From contig NZ_CP163439.1 in assembly GCF_041052385.1 (NCBI RefSeq), positions 9,351,001 through 9,415,000 of the forward strand: a stretch of DNA of 64,000 nucleotides, written 5' to 3'. The DNA comes from Streptomyces sp. R28. Its GTDB lineage: Bacteria > Actinomycetota > Actinomycetes > Streptomycetales > Streptomycetaceae. The notes under the pieces are model-generated. The model did not search any database, had not been told where the DNA came from, and saw only the letters and a program-made list of their open reading frames with translations. The position numbers were made by a program, and so were the translations under genes. Below are positions 24,906-33,776 of the stretch, piece after piece. How positions within the stretch are numbered: the stretch's first letter is position 1; each line of letters starts with the position of its first letter.

Positions 24906-25745
24906 GTGAGTTCCCCCGAGGGCGCGTCCCGCGACATGATCCCCGACCAACTGCTCAAGGGTCAGAAGGCCCTGGTCACCGGCGCGAACTCCGGTATCGG
25001 CAAGGCGACGGCCGTGGCCATGGGACGGGCCGGGGCGGATGTGGTCGTGAACTACGTGGCCGGCCGCGAGGAAGCCGAGAAGGTGGTCGAGGAGATCAAG
25101 TCCCTCGGGGTGCGGGCGGTGGCCCACGAGGCGGACGTCTCCGACGAGGACCAGGTCGTCGCCATGGTGAACCGGACCGTCGAGGAGTTCGGCACCCTGG
25201 ACATCCTGGTGGCCAACGCCGGTCTCCAGCGCGACGCCCCGCTCACCGAGATGACGCTCGCCCGGTGGCAGAAGGTCCTCGACGTGAACCTCACCGGGCA
25301 GTTCCTGTGTGCCCGGGAGGCAACCAAGGAGTTCCTGCGGCGCGGCGTCGTCCCCGAGGTGTCGCGGGCGGCCGGAAAGATCATCTGCATGAGCTCCGTG
25401 CACCAGGTCATCCCGTGGGCCGGGCACGTCAACTACGCCTCGTCCAAGGGCGGCGTACAGATGATGATGGAGACGCTCGCCCAGGAACTCGCGCCGAAGA
25501 AGGTCCGCGTGAACGCCATCGCCCCGGGCGCCATCCAGACCCCCATCAACCGCGGCGCCTGGGACACGCCCGAGGCCCGCGAGGACCTCCTCAAGCTGAT
25601 TCCCTACGACCGCGTCGGCGACCCCGAGGACATCGCGCTCGCGGCCGTGGCCCTCGCCTCCGACCTCATGGACTACGTGGTGGGCGCCACGCTCTTCGTG
25701 GACGGCGGGATGACACTCTTCCCCGGTTTCGCCACCGGCGGCTGA
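24906..25745 (+). CDS. Short-chain dehydrogenase/reductase (glucose 1-dehydrogenase-like)
   Basis: The 279-aa protein is a classical SDR: cofactor motif TGANSGIGK at about 36-44, LVANAG, the catalytic Ser in SSVHQVIPWAGHVNYASSKG with Tyr and Lys, and PGAIQTPINRGAW. The C-terminal DYVVGATLFVDGGMTLFPGF is typical of glucose 1-dehydrogenase-like SDRs. NAD(P)-dependent oxidation of a sugar or polyol is a fair guess. GTG 24906 has AGGAG 9 nt upstream; a long in-frame extension to 24741 is not conserved-looking. It stands 35 bp before cydA and may be in the same transcript. Confidence 0.87.
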   Translation: MSSPEGASRDMIPDQLLKGQKALVTGANSGIGKATAVAMGRAGADVVVNYVAGREEAEKVVEEIKSLGVRAVAHEADVSDEDQVVAMVNRTVEEFGTLDILVANAGLQRDAPLTEMTLARWQKVLDVNLTGQFLCAREATKEFLRRGVVPEVSRAAGKIICMSSVHQVIPWAGHVNYASSKGGVQMMMETLAQELAPKKVRVNAIAPGAIQTPINRGAWDTPEAREDLLKLIPYDRVGDPEDIALAAVALASDLMDYVVGATLFVDGGMTLFPGFATGG

Positions 25746-25780
25746 CACCGCACGCGCACCGGCCCCGGACGGAACCCCGG

Positions 25781-27277
25781 ATGCACACCACCCTGCAGGT
25801 GCTGGCCGACGCGCCGGCGCAGCTGCTGCCGGCCAGATCCCTGATGGCCTTCACCCTGGCGTCCCACATCATCCTGGTGCCGCTGGGCGTGGCACTGCCG
25901 CTGATCACCCTCATCCTGCACGGGTACGGACTGCGCCGCGGCGACCGGACGGCCCTGCTGCTGGCGCGCCGCTGGTCGGCGGTGATGGCCGTCCAGTTCG
26001 CGATCGGGGTGGTCACCGGCACCGTGCTGTCCTTCGAGTTCGGACTGCTCTGGCCGGGCCTGATGGGCAGATGGGGCGACGTCTTCGGCATCGGGTTCGG
26101 CGTCGAGGCATGGGCCTTCTTCCTGGAGGCCGTGCTCATCGCCATCTACCTGTACGGCTGGCGACGGCTGCCCGCCCGCACCCACTTCCTGCTCGGCCTG
26201 CCGCTGCCCGCCGCGGCCCTGCTCGGCGCCTTCGGGATCCTGGCCGCCAACTCCTGGATGAACACCCCGCGCGGTTTCTCCCTCGACTCCGCGGGCGACC
26301 CCGTCGACGTGGAGATCTGGAAGGCGGTCTTCACGCCCATGTTCGGCCCGCAGTACTGGCACTTCGTCGTGGCGATGCTCGTGACGGCCGGCTATGTCGT
26401 GGCCGGGGTCTACGCCGTCGGCCGGCTGCGCGGCCGCCGGGACCGCTATCACCGGCTCGGTTTCGCCATCCCCTTCACGGTCGCCGCGGTGTGCACGCCG
26501 GTGCAGTTCGTGCTGGGCGACTCCATCGCCCGGGAGGTCTTCCACAAGCAGCCGGTGAAGTTCGCCGCCATGGAGATCGTCTGGAAGACCGACACCCACG
26601 TGCCGGAGTACCTCTTCGGCCGGCTGCATCCGGACGGGAGCGTCTCCGGCGGCATCAAGATCCCGCAGCTCGACTCCATCCTCGCCGGCTTCAGCCCGGA
26701 CACCCGGGTGACCGGGCTGACCTCCGTCCCCGCGGACGCCCGGCCGAACGCCGGCCAGGCGACCGTCGCGCACTGGGCCTTCGACATCATGGTCGGTATC
26801 GGCAGCCTGCTCGTGCTGCTCGCCCTGTGGTACGCCCTGGTGTGGCTCCGCCGCCGCCGGCTGCCCGCCTCACCGTGGTTCTACCGGTGCGCCGCAGTGG
26901 CCGGCGTCGCCTCCGTCGTCGCGGTCGAGTGTGGCTGGATCACCACCGAAGTGGGCCGCCAGCCGTGGATCGTCTACGAGAACATGCGGGTCGCCGAGGC
27001 CGTCACAGCGACCCGGTCCACGACGCTGTGGATCATGTTCGGCCTGGTCGTCGTGGTCTACGTGTTCATCTTCGGTTCGTTCCTCGCGATCCTGCTGCGG
27101 ATGCGCACCCGCTGGCGGCTCGCCGACGAGGAGGACAGGGCTCCGGGCGGGGCCGGGACACCGGCACAGACACCCGAGACGGGCACGCCCTACGGGCCGC
27201 GCCCCACGGTGCCGTCCGGCGTGACGCCGCCGTCCGGCGACGACGGTACGTCCCCGGCCGCGGAGGACCGGCCGTGA
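25781..27277 (+). CDS. cydA: Cytochrome bd ubiquinol/menaquinol oxidase subunit I
   Basis: The 498-aa membrane protein is CydA. Haem ligands are recognisable: His29 in TLASHIILVPLG, His194 in QYWHFVVAM and Met in ENMRVAEAVT. Glu109 (FGVEAW) and Glu116 (FFLEA) correspond to the proton path residues. The quinol site signature GWITTEVGRQPW and KFAAMEIVWKT are present. It reduces oxygen to water in the cytoplasmic membrane. The N-terminus differs from the E. coli type, which suggests the cyanide-insensitive branch. The tail after the last span is about 50 residues of Pro/Thr/Gly-rich sequence. It is coupled to cydB by a GTGA overlap. Confidence 0.93.
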   Translation: MHTTLQVLADAPAQLLPARSLMAFTLASHIILVPLGVALPLITLILHGYGLRRGDRTALLLARRWSAVMAVQFAIGVVTGTVLSFEFGLLWPGLMGRWGDVFGIGFGVEAWAFFLEAVLIAIYLYGWRRLPARTHFLLGLPLPAAALLGAFGILAANSWMNTPRGFSLDSAGDPVDVEIWKAVFTPMFGPQYWHFVVAMLVTAGYVVAGVYAVGRLRGRRDRYHRLGFAIPFTVAAVCTPVQFVLGDSIAREVFHKQPVKFAAMEIVWKTDTHVPEYLFGRLHPDGSVSGGIKIPQLDSILAGFSPDTRVTGLTSVPADARPNAGQATVAHWAFDIMVGIGSLLVLLALWYALVWLRRRRLPASPWFYRCAAVAGVASVVAVECGWITTEVGRQPWIVYENMRVAEAVTATRSTTLWIMFGLVVVVYVFIFGSFLAILLRMRTRWRLADEEDRAPGGAGTPAQTPETGTPYGPRPTVPSGVTPPSGDDGTSPAAEDRP

Positions 27278-28311
27278 TCGCCGACGTCATCGCCGTCGTC
27301 CTGCTGCTCGCGGTCGCCGCCTACGCCTGCGCCGGCGGCACCGACTACGGAGCCGGATTCTGGGACCTGACCGCCGGCGGAGCGGAGCGCGGCAAGCGGC
27401 CCCGGTGGCTGATCGACCACGCGATGGCTCCTGTGTGGGAGGTCAACAACGTCTGGCTGATCTTCGTCCTCGTCATCATGTGGACCGGCTTTCCCGTCCT
27501 CTTCCAGCAGCTGTTCCAGTCGATGTGGCTGCCGCTCGCGCTGGCCGCCGTGGGCATCGTGCTGCGCGGCGCGGGCTTCGCGCTGCGCAAGCCCGCCCGG
27601 CGGCCGGCCGGCCGGCGCCTGTACGGCGCGGTGTTCGCCGTCTCCTCCCTCCTGACGCCGTTCTTCCTCGGCGCCGCGGCCGGCGCAGTGGCATCCGGCC
27701 GGGTGACCGCGGAACCGCAGCCCTCGGCGTATGCCTGGACCCACCCCGCCCCCGTGCTGTTCGGTCTGCTCGCCGTGGCGGTTACCGCCCTGCTCGGTGC
27801 GGTGTTCCTCGCCGCGGACGCGCGGCGCTTCGACGCGCCGGATCTGGACGGCTACTTCCGGCGGCGGGCCCTGGCCGCCCTGGGCTTCGTCGCCGCCCTT
27901 GCCCTGACCACGCTGGCCGTCACACACGAGGACGCCCAGCACGTGTGGCACGGGCTCACGCACGGTGCGGGGCTGGCCTTCGTGGTCGTCGCGGCCCTGA
28001 GCACCCTCGCCACCGCCTGGCTGCTGCTCCGCCCCTCCGGGGCCTGGTCCCGGGTCACCGCGGTCGGCGTGGTGGCGTCCGCCGTCATCGCCTGGGGCAT
28101 GGCACAGCGCCCCTACCTCGTCCCGACCTCCCTGACCGTCGCCGAGGCGGCGGGCGCGGACACCACGCTGCGCTGGCTGGGCCTGGTCACCCTGGTCGCC
28201 GTCGCGCTGATCATGCCCGCGGTCGTCCTGCTCTACTGGCTGGACACCCACGGGGAACTGGAGGGGCTCACCGACGCCGATCTGCGCAGCGGTGCCGGTG
28301 ACGAGGGCTGA
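27274..28311 (+). CDS. cydB: Cytochrome bd oxidase subunit II
   Basis: The 345-aa polytopic protein is CydB, with the N-terminal GGTDYGAGFWDLTAGG, the loop HAMAPVWEVNNVWLIFVLVI and about eight hydrophobic segments. It pairs with CydA to form the oxidase. GTG 27274 overlaps the cydA stop (GTGA), with CGGAGGA as ribosome binding site inside cydA, so the two subunits are translationally coupled. No cydCD assembly genes are in the window. A perfect hairpin follows the stop at 28319-28334. Confidence 0.93.
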   Translation: MIADVIAVVLLLAVAAYACAGGTDYGAGFWDLTAGGAERGKRPRWLIDHAMAPVWEVNNVWLIFVLVIMWTGFPVLFQQLFQSMWLPLALAAVGIVLRGAGFALRKPARRPAGRRLYGAVFAVSSLLTPFFLGAAAGAVASGRVTAEPQPSAYAWTHPAPVLFGLLAVAVTALLGAVFLAADARRFDAPDLDGYFRRRALAALGFVAALALTTLAVTHEDAQHVWHGLTHGAGLAFVVVAALSTLATAWLLLRPSGAWSRVTAVGVVASAVIAWGMAQRPYLVPTSLTVAEAAGADTTLRWLGLVTLVAVALIMPAVVLLYWLDTHGELEGLTDADLRSGAGDEG

Positions 28312-28318
28312 GTCCCTG

Positions 28319-28334
28319 GGCGGCCCCGGCCGCC
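28319..28334 (+). terminator. Perfect GC hairpin after cydB
   Basis: GGCGGCC, a two-base loop CC, then GGCCGCC, starting 8 bp past the cydB stop. The stem is perfect, with no U-tract. It may end the SDR-cydAB transcript or only slow it. Confidence 0.45.
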
Positions 28335-28345
28335 GGCTGCGCGGC

Positions 28346-28366
28346 GAGGGGTGAGGGGTGAGGGGT
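28346..28366. repeat. Tandem heptamer GAGGGGT, three copies
   Basis: Three perfect copies of GAGGGGT plus GAGG follow the cydB hairpin and lie directly before the decayed antiporter start. Confidence 0.9.
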
Positions 28367-28375
28367 GAGGACACG

Positions 28376-28610
28376 GTGAGCGAGGCCGAGATCCTGCTGG
28401 GCATGGCCCTGGTCGTGGCCCTCGCCGTCGGCTCCCAGATCCTGGCCGGCCGCCTGCGGATCCCGGCCCTGATCCGACGTCGTCCACCCCGACCAACTCG
28501 TCGGAGCGGACTTCTCGTCGCTGGTGTCGCTTTCGGTGGCGCTCATCCTCTACGACGCCGGGCTGGGGCTGGACCTGCGCCTGTTCAAGGGCGCGACGCG
28601 CAACACCGGA
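28376..28610 (+). pseudogene. Remnant of CPA1-type sodium/proton antiporter, N-terminus only
   Basis: From GTG 28376 one frame reads SEAEILLGMALVVALAVGSQ and then ILAGRLRIPALI, a typical first membrane span of NhaP-like antiporters. The frame is then lost: after about 28475 the homology continues in another frame as VHPDQLVGADFSSLVSLSVA and LILYDAGLGLDLRLFKGATR. The join is consistent with a small deletion, removing roughly a dozen codons, plus a frameshift. The sequence stops at the end of the convergent GH15 gene, so the remaining nine-tenths of the antiporter is gone. It cannot make a functional transporter. Confidence 0.75.
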
Positions 28611-30449
28611 CTAGGCGCGGTCGAGAGCGGCGTCGAGAGTGATCGCCGCGTCGATCAGGGCGAGATGCGTGAACGCCTGCGGGAAGTTGCCCAGTTGGCG
28701 GCCCGTCGGGTCGATCTCCTCCGAGTACAGGCCGAGATGGTTCGCGTAGCCCATCATCTTCTCCAGCACCAGCCGCGCCTTGTCGGTCCGTCCCGCGCGC
28801 GCCAGGGCGTCGACGTACATGAAGGTGCACAGCGAGAAGGTGCCTTCCGAGCCGCGCAGGCCGTCGGGCGAGGCCTCGGGGTTGTAGCGGTAGACCAGGC
28901 TGTCGCTGACGAGTTCCCGTTCCATGGTGCCGAGGGTCGACGTCCACATCGGGTCCTGCGGGGTGATGAACCCGACCGTCGCCATGCGCAGCAGCGAGGA
29001 GTCCAGGACATCGCTGCCGTAGTGCTGGACGAAGGCCTGACGTCCCTCGCTCCAGCCCTTGGCCATGACTTGCTCGTAGCAGTCGTCCCGTGCGCGGCGC
29101 CACCGTGCGGCGCCGGCCGGCCGGCCGTTCGACTCGGCGAGCCGCAGGGCGCGATCGAAGGCCACCCAGGACATGACGCGGCCGTAGGTGAAGTCCTCCC
29201 GGCCGCCTCGGGTCTCCCACAGGCCCTCCTCCGCCTGGTCCCAGTGGTCGACCAGCCAGTCGAGGTTCGTCAGCAGCGCGTTCCAGCCGCGGTGCCCCAC
29301 CTGGAGGCCGTGCCGGTGCGCGAAGTAGATGCTGTCCAGCGCCTCGCCGTAGATGTCCAGCTGGAGTTGCGTGGCGGGGCCGTTGCCGATCCGCACCGGC
29401 GCGGAACCCGCGTAGCCCTCCCAGTGGTCGAAGACCTGTTCGTCCAGGTCGGAGGAGCCGTCCACCTTGTACATGATGTTCAGCGGGCCGGTGTCACCGT
29501 CCCTCCCGGCGCGCTCGCTGACCCGGTCGGAAAGCCACTGGATGAACGCGCTTGCCTCGTCGGTGAAGCCCAGCCCCAGCAGGGCGTAGACCGAGAAGGA
29601 GGCGTCGCGGATCCAGGTGAAGCGGTAGTCCCAGTTGCGCTCTCCGCCCAGTTGTTCGGGAAGCGCCGCCGTCGGGGCGGCCACCACGGCGCCGGTGGGC
29701 GCGAAGGTCATCAGCTTCAGAGTGATCGCGGAGCGCTCCACGGTTTCGCGCCAGCGTCCCGTGTAGCGCGACTGGTGCAGCCAGCCGCGCCAGAACCGCA
29801 CGGTCTCGTCGAACAGTTCCTGGTACTCGGCCAGTCGCAGCTCCCGGGGCGGCCCCTCGGCGGCCCACTCCAGGGCCAGCCCCCGCTCCTGGCCGGCCTC
29901 CAGGGTCAGCGTGAAGTGCAGGGCGTCCCGCCGGTCGGCGAGCACGTCCAGCAACCGCTCGTCGTCCTGTTCCCGGATGGGGTGCACGGTGAGCTCCGAG
30001 CCGTCCTCCGCGGCGAACACCGCCCCGTGCGTGCTGATGTGCAAACGGTGCGCCTGCCGCCCGTAGTCGAACCTCGGGGCTATCTCCGCCTCGAACGTCA
30101 TCCTGCCGCGCACGCAGCGGACCATCCTCACCAGGCGGTGACTTTCCGTGACCGTCGTCCCGGTCACGGGCATGAAGTCGATCACCTCTCCGGCGCCCGC
30201 CTCCGTCATGAACCGGGTGACCAGGATCGCCGTGTCGGGCAGGTACAACTGCTTGGTCGCGTAGGCGGGGTGCATCGGCCGGACCGTGCAGTGCCCGCCC
30301 TTGTCCTTGTCCAGCAGCGCGCCGAACACACTGGGCGAGTCGAATCTCGGGGCGCAGAACCAGTCGACGCTGCCGTCCGTCGTCACCAGCGCCGCGGTCT
30401 GCAGATCGCCGAGGAGGCCGTGGTTCTCGATCAGGGGGTAATCGTCCAT
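28611..30449 (-). CDS. GH15-family glycosidase (glucoamylase/trehalase-like)
   Basis: The 612-aa protein belongs to glycoside hydrolase family 15: YPLIENHGLLGDLQTAALVT, DGSVDWFCAPRFDSPSVFGA, the (alpha/alpha)6-barrel motif NWDYRFTWIRDASFSVYALL with catalytic-site residues, and NPEASPDGLRGSEGTFSLCT near the second acid. No signal peptide is present, so it acts in the cytoplasm, as trehalases or oligosaccharide glucoamylases of actinomycetes do. The substrate is not determined. ATG 30449 begins the conserved domain; the in-frame sequence reaching to 31481 lies opposite the YihY gene and is a shadow. Its end abuts the antiporter remnant. Confidence 0.88.
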   Translation of the reverse strand: MDDYPLIENHGLLGDLQTAALVTTDGSVDWFCAPRFDSPSVFGALLDKDKGGHCTVRPMHPAYATKQLYLPDTAILVTRFMTEAGAGEVIDFMPVTGTTVTESHRLVRMVRCVRGRMTFEAEIAPRFDYGRQAHRLHISTHGAVFAAEDGSELTVHPIREQDDERLLDVLADRRDALHFTLTLEAGQERGLALEWAAEGPPRELRLAEYQELFDETVRFWRGWLHQSRYTGRWRETVERSAITLKLMTFAPTGAVVAAPTAALPEQLGGERNWDYRFTWIRDASFSVYALLGLGFTDEASAFIQWLSDRVSERAGRDGDTGPLNIMYKVDGSSDLDEQVFDHWEGYAGSAPVRIGNGPATQLQLDIYGEALDSIYFAHRHGLQVGHRGWNALLTNLDWLVDHWDQAEEGLWETRGGREDFTYGRVMSWVAFDRALRLAESNGRPAGAARWRRARDDCYEQVMAKGWSEGRQAFVQHYGSDVLDSSLLRMATVGFITPQDPMWTSTLGTMERELVSDSLVYRYNPEASPDGLRGSEGTFSLCTFMYVDALARAGRTDKARLVLEKMMGYANHLGLYSEEIDPTGRQLGNFPQAFTHLALIDAAITLDAALDRA

Positions 30450-30758
30450 CGGGGCCGCCCTTTCGGTGTGCGATTCACCCGAATGCCCCTGGATCAGACT
30501 AAGCCGAGGGTCCGGGATCGGCGCGCGGGGCCGCGGGCCGCCGGTCGCCGCCGCGGTACCTGTGGGGGCCAGGGGGTGTCTTCTGGATCGGGTCGGCTGC
30601 GACGGCGGGGGTGGCGGCAGGCCCCTGCGCCCTCGCTGCGGCGGCGTGCCGCGGCTCGCTTCGTCGCGCACCCTGGAGGTGGGAAGGAGCGGCTCGATGG
30701 AGACTTCCGCAGCGGTGCCGTCGGCAACGTGGGCAAGCCGCCGAGTCGGCCCGACGGG
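30450..30758. other. 309-bp divergent region, GH15 / YihY genes
   Basis: The region between two divergent starts must contain both promoters. It is GC-rich, with open frames on the plus strand that I regard as chance. I see no clear operator or -10 hexamer. Confidence 0.35.
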
Positions 30759-31667
30759 GTGAGACGCGCAGCCGGCACCCGTCGGCGGAGCCGCTCCGTG
30801 CTGCGCCCGTCGTGGTGGCGTGGCCGTGTCAGGGATCTGACGGCCTGGCAGAAAGCGTTCCACGCGCGCGTGGAGACCCGCTTCCCGGTGGTCACAGGAC
30901 TCGTGGACCGCATGGTGTCGGTGAACATCTTCGACTCCGCCACCCGTATCGCGGCGCAGTGCTTCCTGACCGCCGTGCCGTTGCTGTTCGTGGTGAGTGC
31001 CTACGCGCCGACGGCGGTACAGGACCAGGTCACCGCGTCGATCAGTGCGGTCTTCGGGCTGACCGGGCAGACGAAGGCCCAGGTGGAGCAGGCCTTCGCG
31101 CCCCCGACCGACGATCTGCGCCAGGCGACGGGCCTGGTGGGCGGGCTGATGGTGCTGCTGTCGGCCACCGCGGTGAGCCGCGCGGTTCAGCGGCTGTGCA
31201 GACGGGCCTGGCAGCTGCCTCGGACCGGGGCGAAGGTCGCTCCGTGGAGGTGGGTGGCGTGGATCGCCCTGTGGCTCGCTGCACTGGTCGTGCAAGGGCT
31301 GCTGCACAACGGGTTCGGTCTGGGGCCGGGGTGGGGGTTCTCGGTCATCCTGGTCATGCAGGCGGTCATGTGGTGGTGGACCCAGCACCTGCTGCTGGGC
31401 GGCGCCATCCGCTGGAAGCCACTCCTGCCGGGGGCCGTCATCACGGCGGTCGCGGTCAGTGGCCTGTCCGTGACCGCCCACTTCTACATGCCGCGGGCGC
31501 TCAACCGGGCCCTGGCCGACTACGGTTCGGCGGGTTCGGTCTTCGTCCTGCTGTCCTGGCTGATCGTCGTGTGTGTGGCCGTCGCGATCGCCCTCAGCGC
31601 GGGCGCCGTCCTGTCCCAGGAGCCCTTCCTTCGGCGCCGTCTCGGAACCCCGACGCCACCACCCTGA
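30759..31667 (+). CDS. YihY/BrkB-family membrane protein
   Basis: The 302-aa protein has a basic N-terminus, an amphipathic opening (LTAWQKAFHARVETRF) and about six hydrophobic spans, including CFLTAVPLLFVVSAYAP, GLMVLLSATAVSRAVQRLCR and SVFVLLSWLIVVCVAVAIAL. This is the YihY/BrkB pattern, once mistaken for RNase BN. Function is unknown. The start is uncertain: GTG 30759 is used, and GTG 30798 is also possible. It is divergent from the GH15 gene with about 310 bp between starts. Confidence 0.75.
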   Translation: MRRAAGTRRRSRSVLRPSWWRGRVRDLTAWQKAFHARVETRFPVVTGLVDRMVSVNIFDSATRIAAQCFLTAVPLLFVVSAYAPTAVQDQVTASISAVFGLTGQTKAQVEQAFAPPTDDLRQATGLVGGLMVLLSATAVSRAVQRLCRRAWQLPRTGAKVAPWRWVAWIALWLAALVVQGLLHNGFGLGPGWGFSVILVMQAVMWWWTQHLLLGGAIRWKPLLPGAVITAVAVSGLSVTAHFYMPRALNRALADYGSAGSVFVLLSWLIVVCVAVAIALSAGAVLSQEPFLRRRLGTPTPPP

Positions 31668-32079
31668 CGGCGGTGCCGTCGCCTGTCGCCTGCAGATCCG
31701 CCCGCGGGGTGACGCGCCGGTTCCCTACGTCCACGAGGACCCGGAGTACGGGGCCGACCCGCGAGGACGCGATCGAGTAGGGGATGCGCATCGGCAGCAC
31801 CCCGATGCCCTGGGCGGGAAGTCGGCGACCCGTCCGGCCGGCCGCGTCGGCCGTCGACTCGGCCGCCTCACGTACCCGGCGGGCACGCGGCGTCGGGCAC
31901 CTGACCGCCGAGGTCGCGCGCCGCGTCGTGCAGCAGCCAGTTGGCGCCGACCAGGATGTGGGTCGTGAAGTCGAGCGTGGCCGGCCAGTCGGGCGCGGGC
32001 GGGCGCCGGGTTGCGGTGGCTGCCGGGTTCGCAGCGGCACCGGGCGTGTTCGCTGCGGTACCGGGCGTACGCCGCCTGG

Positions 32080-32103
32080 CCGCAGCCGCAGCCGCAGCCG
32101 CAG
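32080..32103. repeat. CCGCAG microsatellite, four copies
   Basis: Four perfect hexamers CCGCAG (plus a partial CCG). On the minus strand they encode a poly-Ala run in the doubtful frame of this gap. Confidence 0.9.
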
Positions 32104-32258
32104 CCGGTGCCGGGTCCGCCGAGGGGCCGGGCTCGCTGTCCTCGGATGGTTCCATGAGCGTCAGTGCCGCAGCCGCCGGACGTGCGGGCAGCGCGGCCGC
32201 CGCCGTCGCCGGTAACGAGGGGGCGGCGGCCTCCAGGAGCAGCCTCGCCCTACCTCGC

Positions 32259-32298
32259 CATGCCTCGTCATGCCTGGTCATGCCTGGTCATACTCGGT
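32259..32298. repeat. 10-bp tandem repeat CATGCCTGGT, about four copies
   Basis: Units are CATGCCTCGT, CATGCCTGGT, CATGCCTGGT and CATACTCGGT. On the minus strand the array gives several closely spaced ATG codons with AGG before each, at the start of the doubtful frame. Confidence 0.9.
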
Positions 32299-32505
32299 CT
32301 GCCGGTCCGGACCTCGGAGGCGCTCCGGCCGGCGGCGGCCACGTCACCACCCCGCACACCCGGCCGATGCCGGCCCGGCCGGGGCTGCGGACAGGGACAG
32401 CGAGCACATCTTCCCGTCGAGGCCGAGCGGCCCCCCCCGAAGCCGTCGAGCACACGCCGACCGGACCTCAGCCGCGCCGCCCGATCCGACAAGCCCCGGG
32501 CGGGT

Positions 32506-33684
32506 TCACCTGATCGCGGCCACCCGGAACGTGATCCCCGCCGTACGCAGCCGCTCGATCAGCGCGTCCCCCATCGCGACCGCGGTCGTGACCTGGCCGG
32601 CCGTGGGCGGCAGGTCGTCGAAGGCGAGGGACAGGGCCGACTCGGCGAACATCTTCGCCGTCTCGCCGTATCCGGGGTCGCCGCCCGCCACCTCGGTGAA
32701 GACGCGCCGGCCACCGCCCTCGCCGACGAAGCGGACCGAGAACCAGCTCTTCGCGCGCTTCTCGGGGCCCGGCCCCTCGCCGGGCTTCAGCCGGTCGGAC
32801 AACCAGCGCCGGGCGGGCGGCAACTGGGCGGCCGTGACGAGCGCGCCCATCGCGGCGGCCCCGCCCACGGCGATCGGCAGATGTCGTACGGCGGCGTAGT
32901 GGCGGTAGCGGAAGTCGGGGCCGTAGCGCTCGAGGGCCCGCGCGGATCGCTTGACGATCTGCGGGTCGATCGTCGGCAGCGGCACCGCCCAGGCGCCGAC
33001 CTCCTTGGCGAACCGGGGCGCACCCGTCGGCGCCATCGCCCGGCGCCCCATCAGCCGCGGCTCGTGGCGGGCCCGGTCGCGTGCTGCGGTCATCATCTGG
33101 CGGCCGCGCGAGAACTGGTTGAGCGCCGACGCGAACGTGCCGCCCGAGAAGGTGGCGTCGGCGGTCACGAACCCGTCCACCGCCAGGGGCACGCCCTCCG
33201 GCAGCTGCTGGACGGTGAAGTACGCGCCCAGGTCGTGCGGGATCGAGTCGAAGCCACAGGCGTGCACCAGCCTCGCGCCCGTCTCACGCGCGCGTGCGTC
33301 GTGCCGGACGTAGGTCCGGTCCACGAACTCCGGCTCACCCGAGAGGTCGAGATAGTCGGCGCCGGTGTCCGCGCAGGCGGCGACGAGGTCCTCGCCGTAC
33401 GTCACATAGGGACCCACCGTCGTGGCCACCACGCGCGCGTGCTCGGCGAGACGGCGCATCGAGGCCGGATCGGCCACGTCCGCCTCCAGCGCCCCGATCC
33501 CCGCCCCGCCGGGCAGCGACTCGCGCAGCCGCTCCAGCTTCTCCTTGCTGCGGCCGGCGATCGCCCAGCGCAGTCCCTCGGGCGCATGGGCGGCCAGGTA
33601 CTCCGCGGTGAGCGTCCCGACGAAGCCCGTGGCCCCGAAGAGCACGATGTCGTACGGACGATCCGTCCTGTTCAGCCTGGTCAT
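32506..33684 (-). CDS. Saccharopine dehydrogenase-like / trans-acting enoyl reductase-type protein
   Basis: The 392-aa protein starts with a nucleotide-binding fold (YDIVLFGATGFVGTLTAEYL) and continues ARVVATTVGPYVTYGEDLV, CADTGADYLDLSGEPEFVD and HACGFDSIPHDLGAYF. These are hallmarks of the saccharopine dehydrogenase-like family that includes mycobacterial trans-acting enoyl reductases. An NAD(P)H-dependent reductase acting on a lipid is possible, but no substrate can be given. ATG 33684 has GAGGGGT 3 nt upstream. It is divergent from the degenerate MmcQ/YjbR gene. Confidence 0.85.
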   Translation of the reverse strand: MTRLNRTDRPYDIVLFGATGFVGTLTAEYLAAHAPEGLRWAIAGRSKEKLERLRESLPGGAGIGALEADVADPASMRRLAEHARVVATTVGPYVTYGEDLVAACADTGADYLDLSGEPEFVDRTYVRHDARARETGARLVHACGFDSIPHDLGAYFTVQQLPEGVPLAVDGFVTADATFSGGTFASALNQFSRGRQMMTAARDRARHEPRLMGRRAMAPTGAPRFAKEVGAWAVPLPTIDPQIVKRSARALERYGPDFRYRHYAAVRHLPIAVGGAAAMGALVTAAQLPPARRWLSDRLKPGEGPGPEKRAKSWFSVRFVGEGGGRRVFTEVAGGDPGYGETAKMFAESALSLAFDDLPPTAGQVTTAVAMGDALIERLRTAGITFRVAAIR

Positions 33685-33776
33685 GACACCCCTCGGTCTC
33701 GCAGCACGCGCCGTTGTCGGTGGCCGAGGCTAGCGTGAGGAGTGCGGAGCCCGACGACGAGGCTGGGAGGTATGCG

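Larger units (their letters stand above)
31668..32505. other. 838-bp gap with low-complexity sequence and a doubtful minus-strand ORF
   Basis: The best frame runs on the minus strand from about 32281 to 31868. Its start is embedded in a 10-bp tandem repeat, its middle is poly-Ala (PAAAAAAAAARRR) from a CCGCAG microsatellite, and only the end, DFTTHILVGANWLLHDAARD, looks protein-like. I suspect a decayed or non-functional frame and cannot name it. Nothing else in the gap is recognisable. Confidence 0.4.

Noticed and set aside
28524..30758. N-terminal two thirds of a 1047-codon plus-strand frame ending at 31667
   Set aside because: It runs antisense to GH15 and has no domain pattern; only the part from about 30759 (YihY-type) is real.
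30450..31481. Upstream in-frame extension of the GH15 gene
   Set aside because: It is antisense to the YihY gene and the GH15 domain begins directly at the ATG 30449.
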